Below, in pieces: positions 6,712 through 6,779 of a stretch of 6,779 bases of DNA; the first letter of the stretch is position 1; the number at the start of each line of letters is the position of its first letter. The stretch is taken from positions 1 through 6,779 of the forward strand of contig DAOWES010000196.1 of NCBI GenBank assembly GCA_030638385.1. The letters run 5' to 3'. Under the pieces are notes generated by a model, which worked only from the letters and a program-made list of their open reading frames with translations, searched no databases and was not told the origin of the DNA. Position numbers and translations under genes: made by a program. The stretch comes from Candidatus Cloacimonadota bacterium (lineage in GTDB: Bacteria; Cloacimonadota; Cloacimonadia; Cloacimonadales; TCS61).

Positions 6712-6779
6712 CCCCTCTAGTAGAGGGGTGGCAGCTGCGAGTCGGCTTTGAACAAAGTGAAGAACGATCTCGAGCTGGC
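6712..6779. repeat. Palindrome-led intergenic repeat running to the window edge
   Basis: CCCCTCTAGTAGAGGGG (6712-6728) is a perfect palindrome around a single central G. It is followed by GGCAGCTGCGAG (about 6730-6741), which is imperfectly complementary to CTCGAGCTGGC at 6769-6779, giving a second larger hairpin. The CCCCTCT...AGAGGGGTGGCAG layout recalls dispersed intergenic elements in Bacteroidota-like genomes. The stem could also stall transcription leaving the helicase gene, but no T-run follows it, so a standard intrinsic terminator is not supported. The element is probably truncated by the window end. Confidence 0.5.

Overview
The window is AT-rich (sampled coding stretches run about 22-30% G+C) and carries two long, intact-looking genes on the + strand. 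They are separated by a 576-base non-coding gap full of G+C-richer repeats (about 50% G+C), and further repeat-like sequence follows the second gene. Together, an RpoN-dependent activator with a long TPR sensor, an exonuclease-DinG fusion with a complete iron-sulfur cysteine set, and dispersed intergenic repeats suggest an anaerobic, low-G+C bacterium outside Proteobacteria, possibly of the FCB group such as Cloacimonadota. That placement is an inference from style, not from a marker gene.

Layout. 1-100: a leader whose reading frame is the same as the first gene's, but which is cut by a TAA at 59-61. 101-3238: a 1045-residue one-component sigma-54 activator built as TPR array, GAF domain, AAA+ domain and Fis-type HTH, with no response-regulator receiver domain. 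3271-3298: a perfect 10-bp stem-loop that probably ends its transcript. 3311-3575: a mosaic of hairpin and inverted-repeat elements resembling families of dispersed intergenic repeats. 3576-3814: A+T-rich sequence with a candidate promoter and a clear ribosome binding site. 3815-6619: a 934-residue fusion of a DEDDh 3'-5' exonuclease and a DinG/XPD-type helicase. 6620-6779: short imperfect repeats, then a 17-base palindrome and further inverted repeats at the window edge.

The two genes are not an operon and need not share a role. The first would sense an unknown signal through its TPR and GAF domains and activate RpoN-dependent promoters. The second would act in DNA repair or in removing R-loops and other structured nucleic acids. 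No wholly new system is evident. The points most worth checking are the stop codon in the leader of the activator, the exonuclease-helicase fusion that keeps all its Fe-S cysteines, and the repeat mosaic between the genes.
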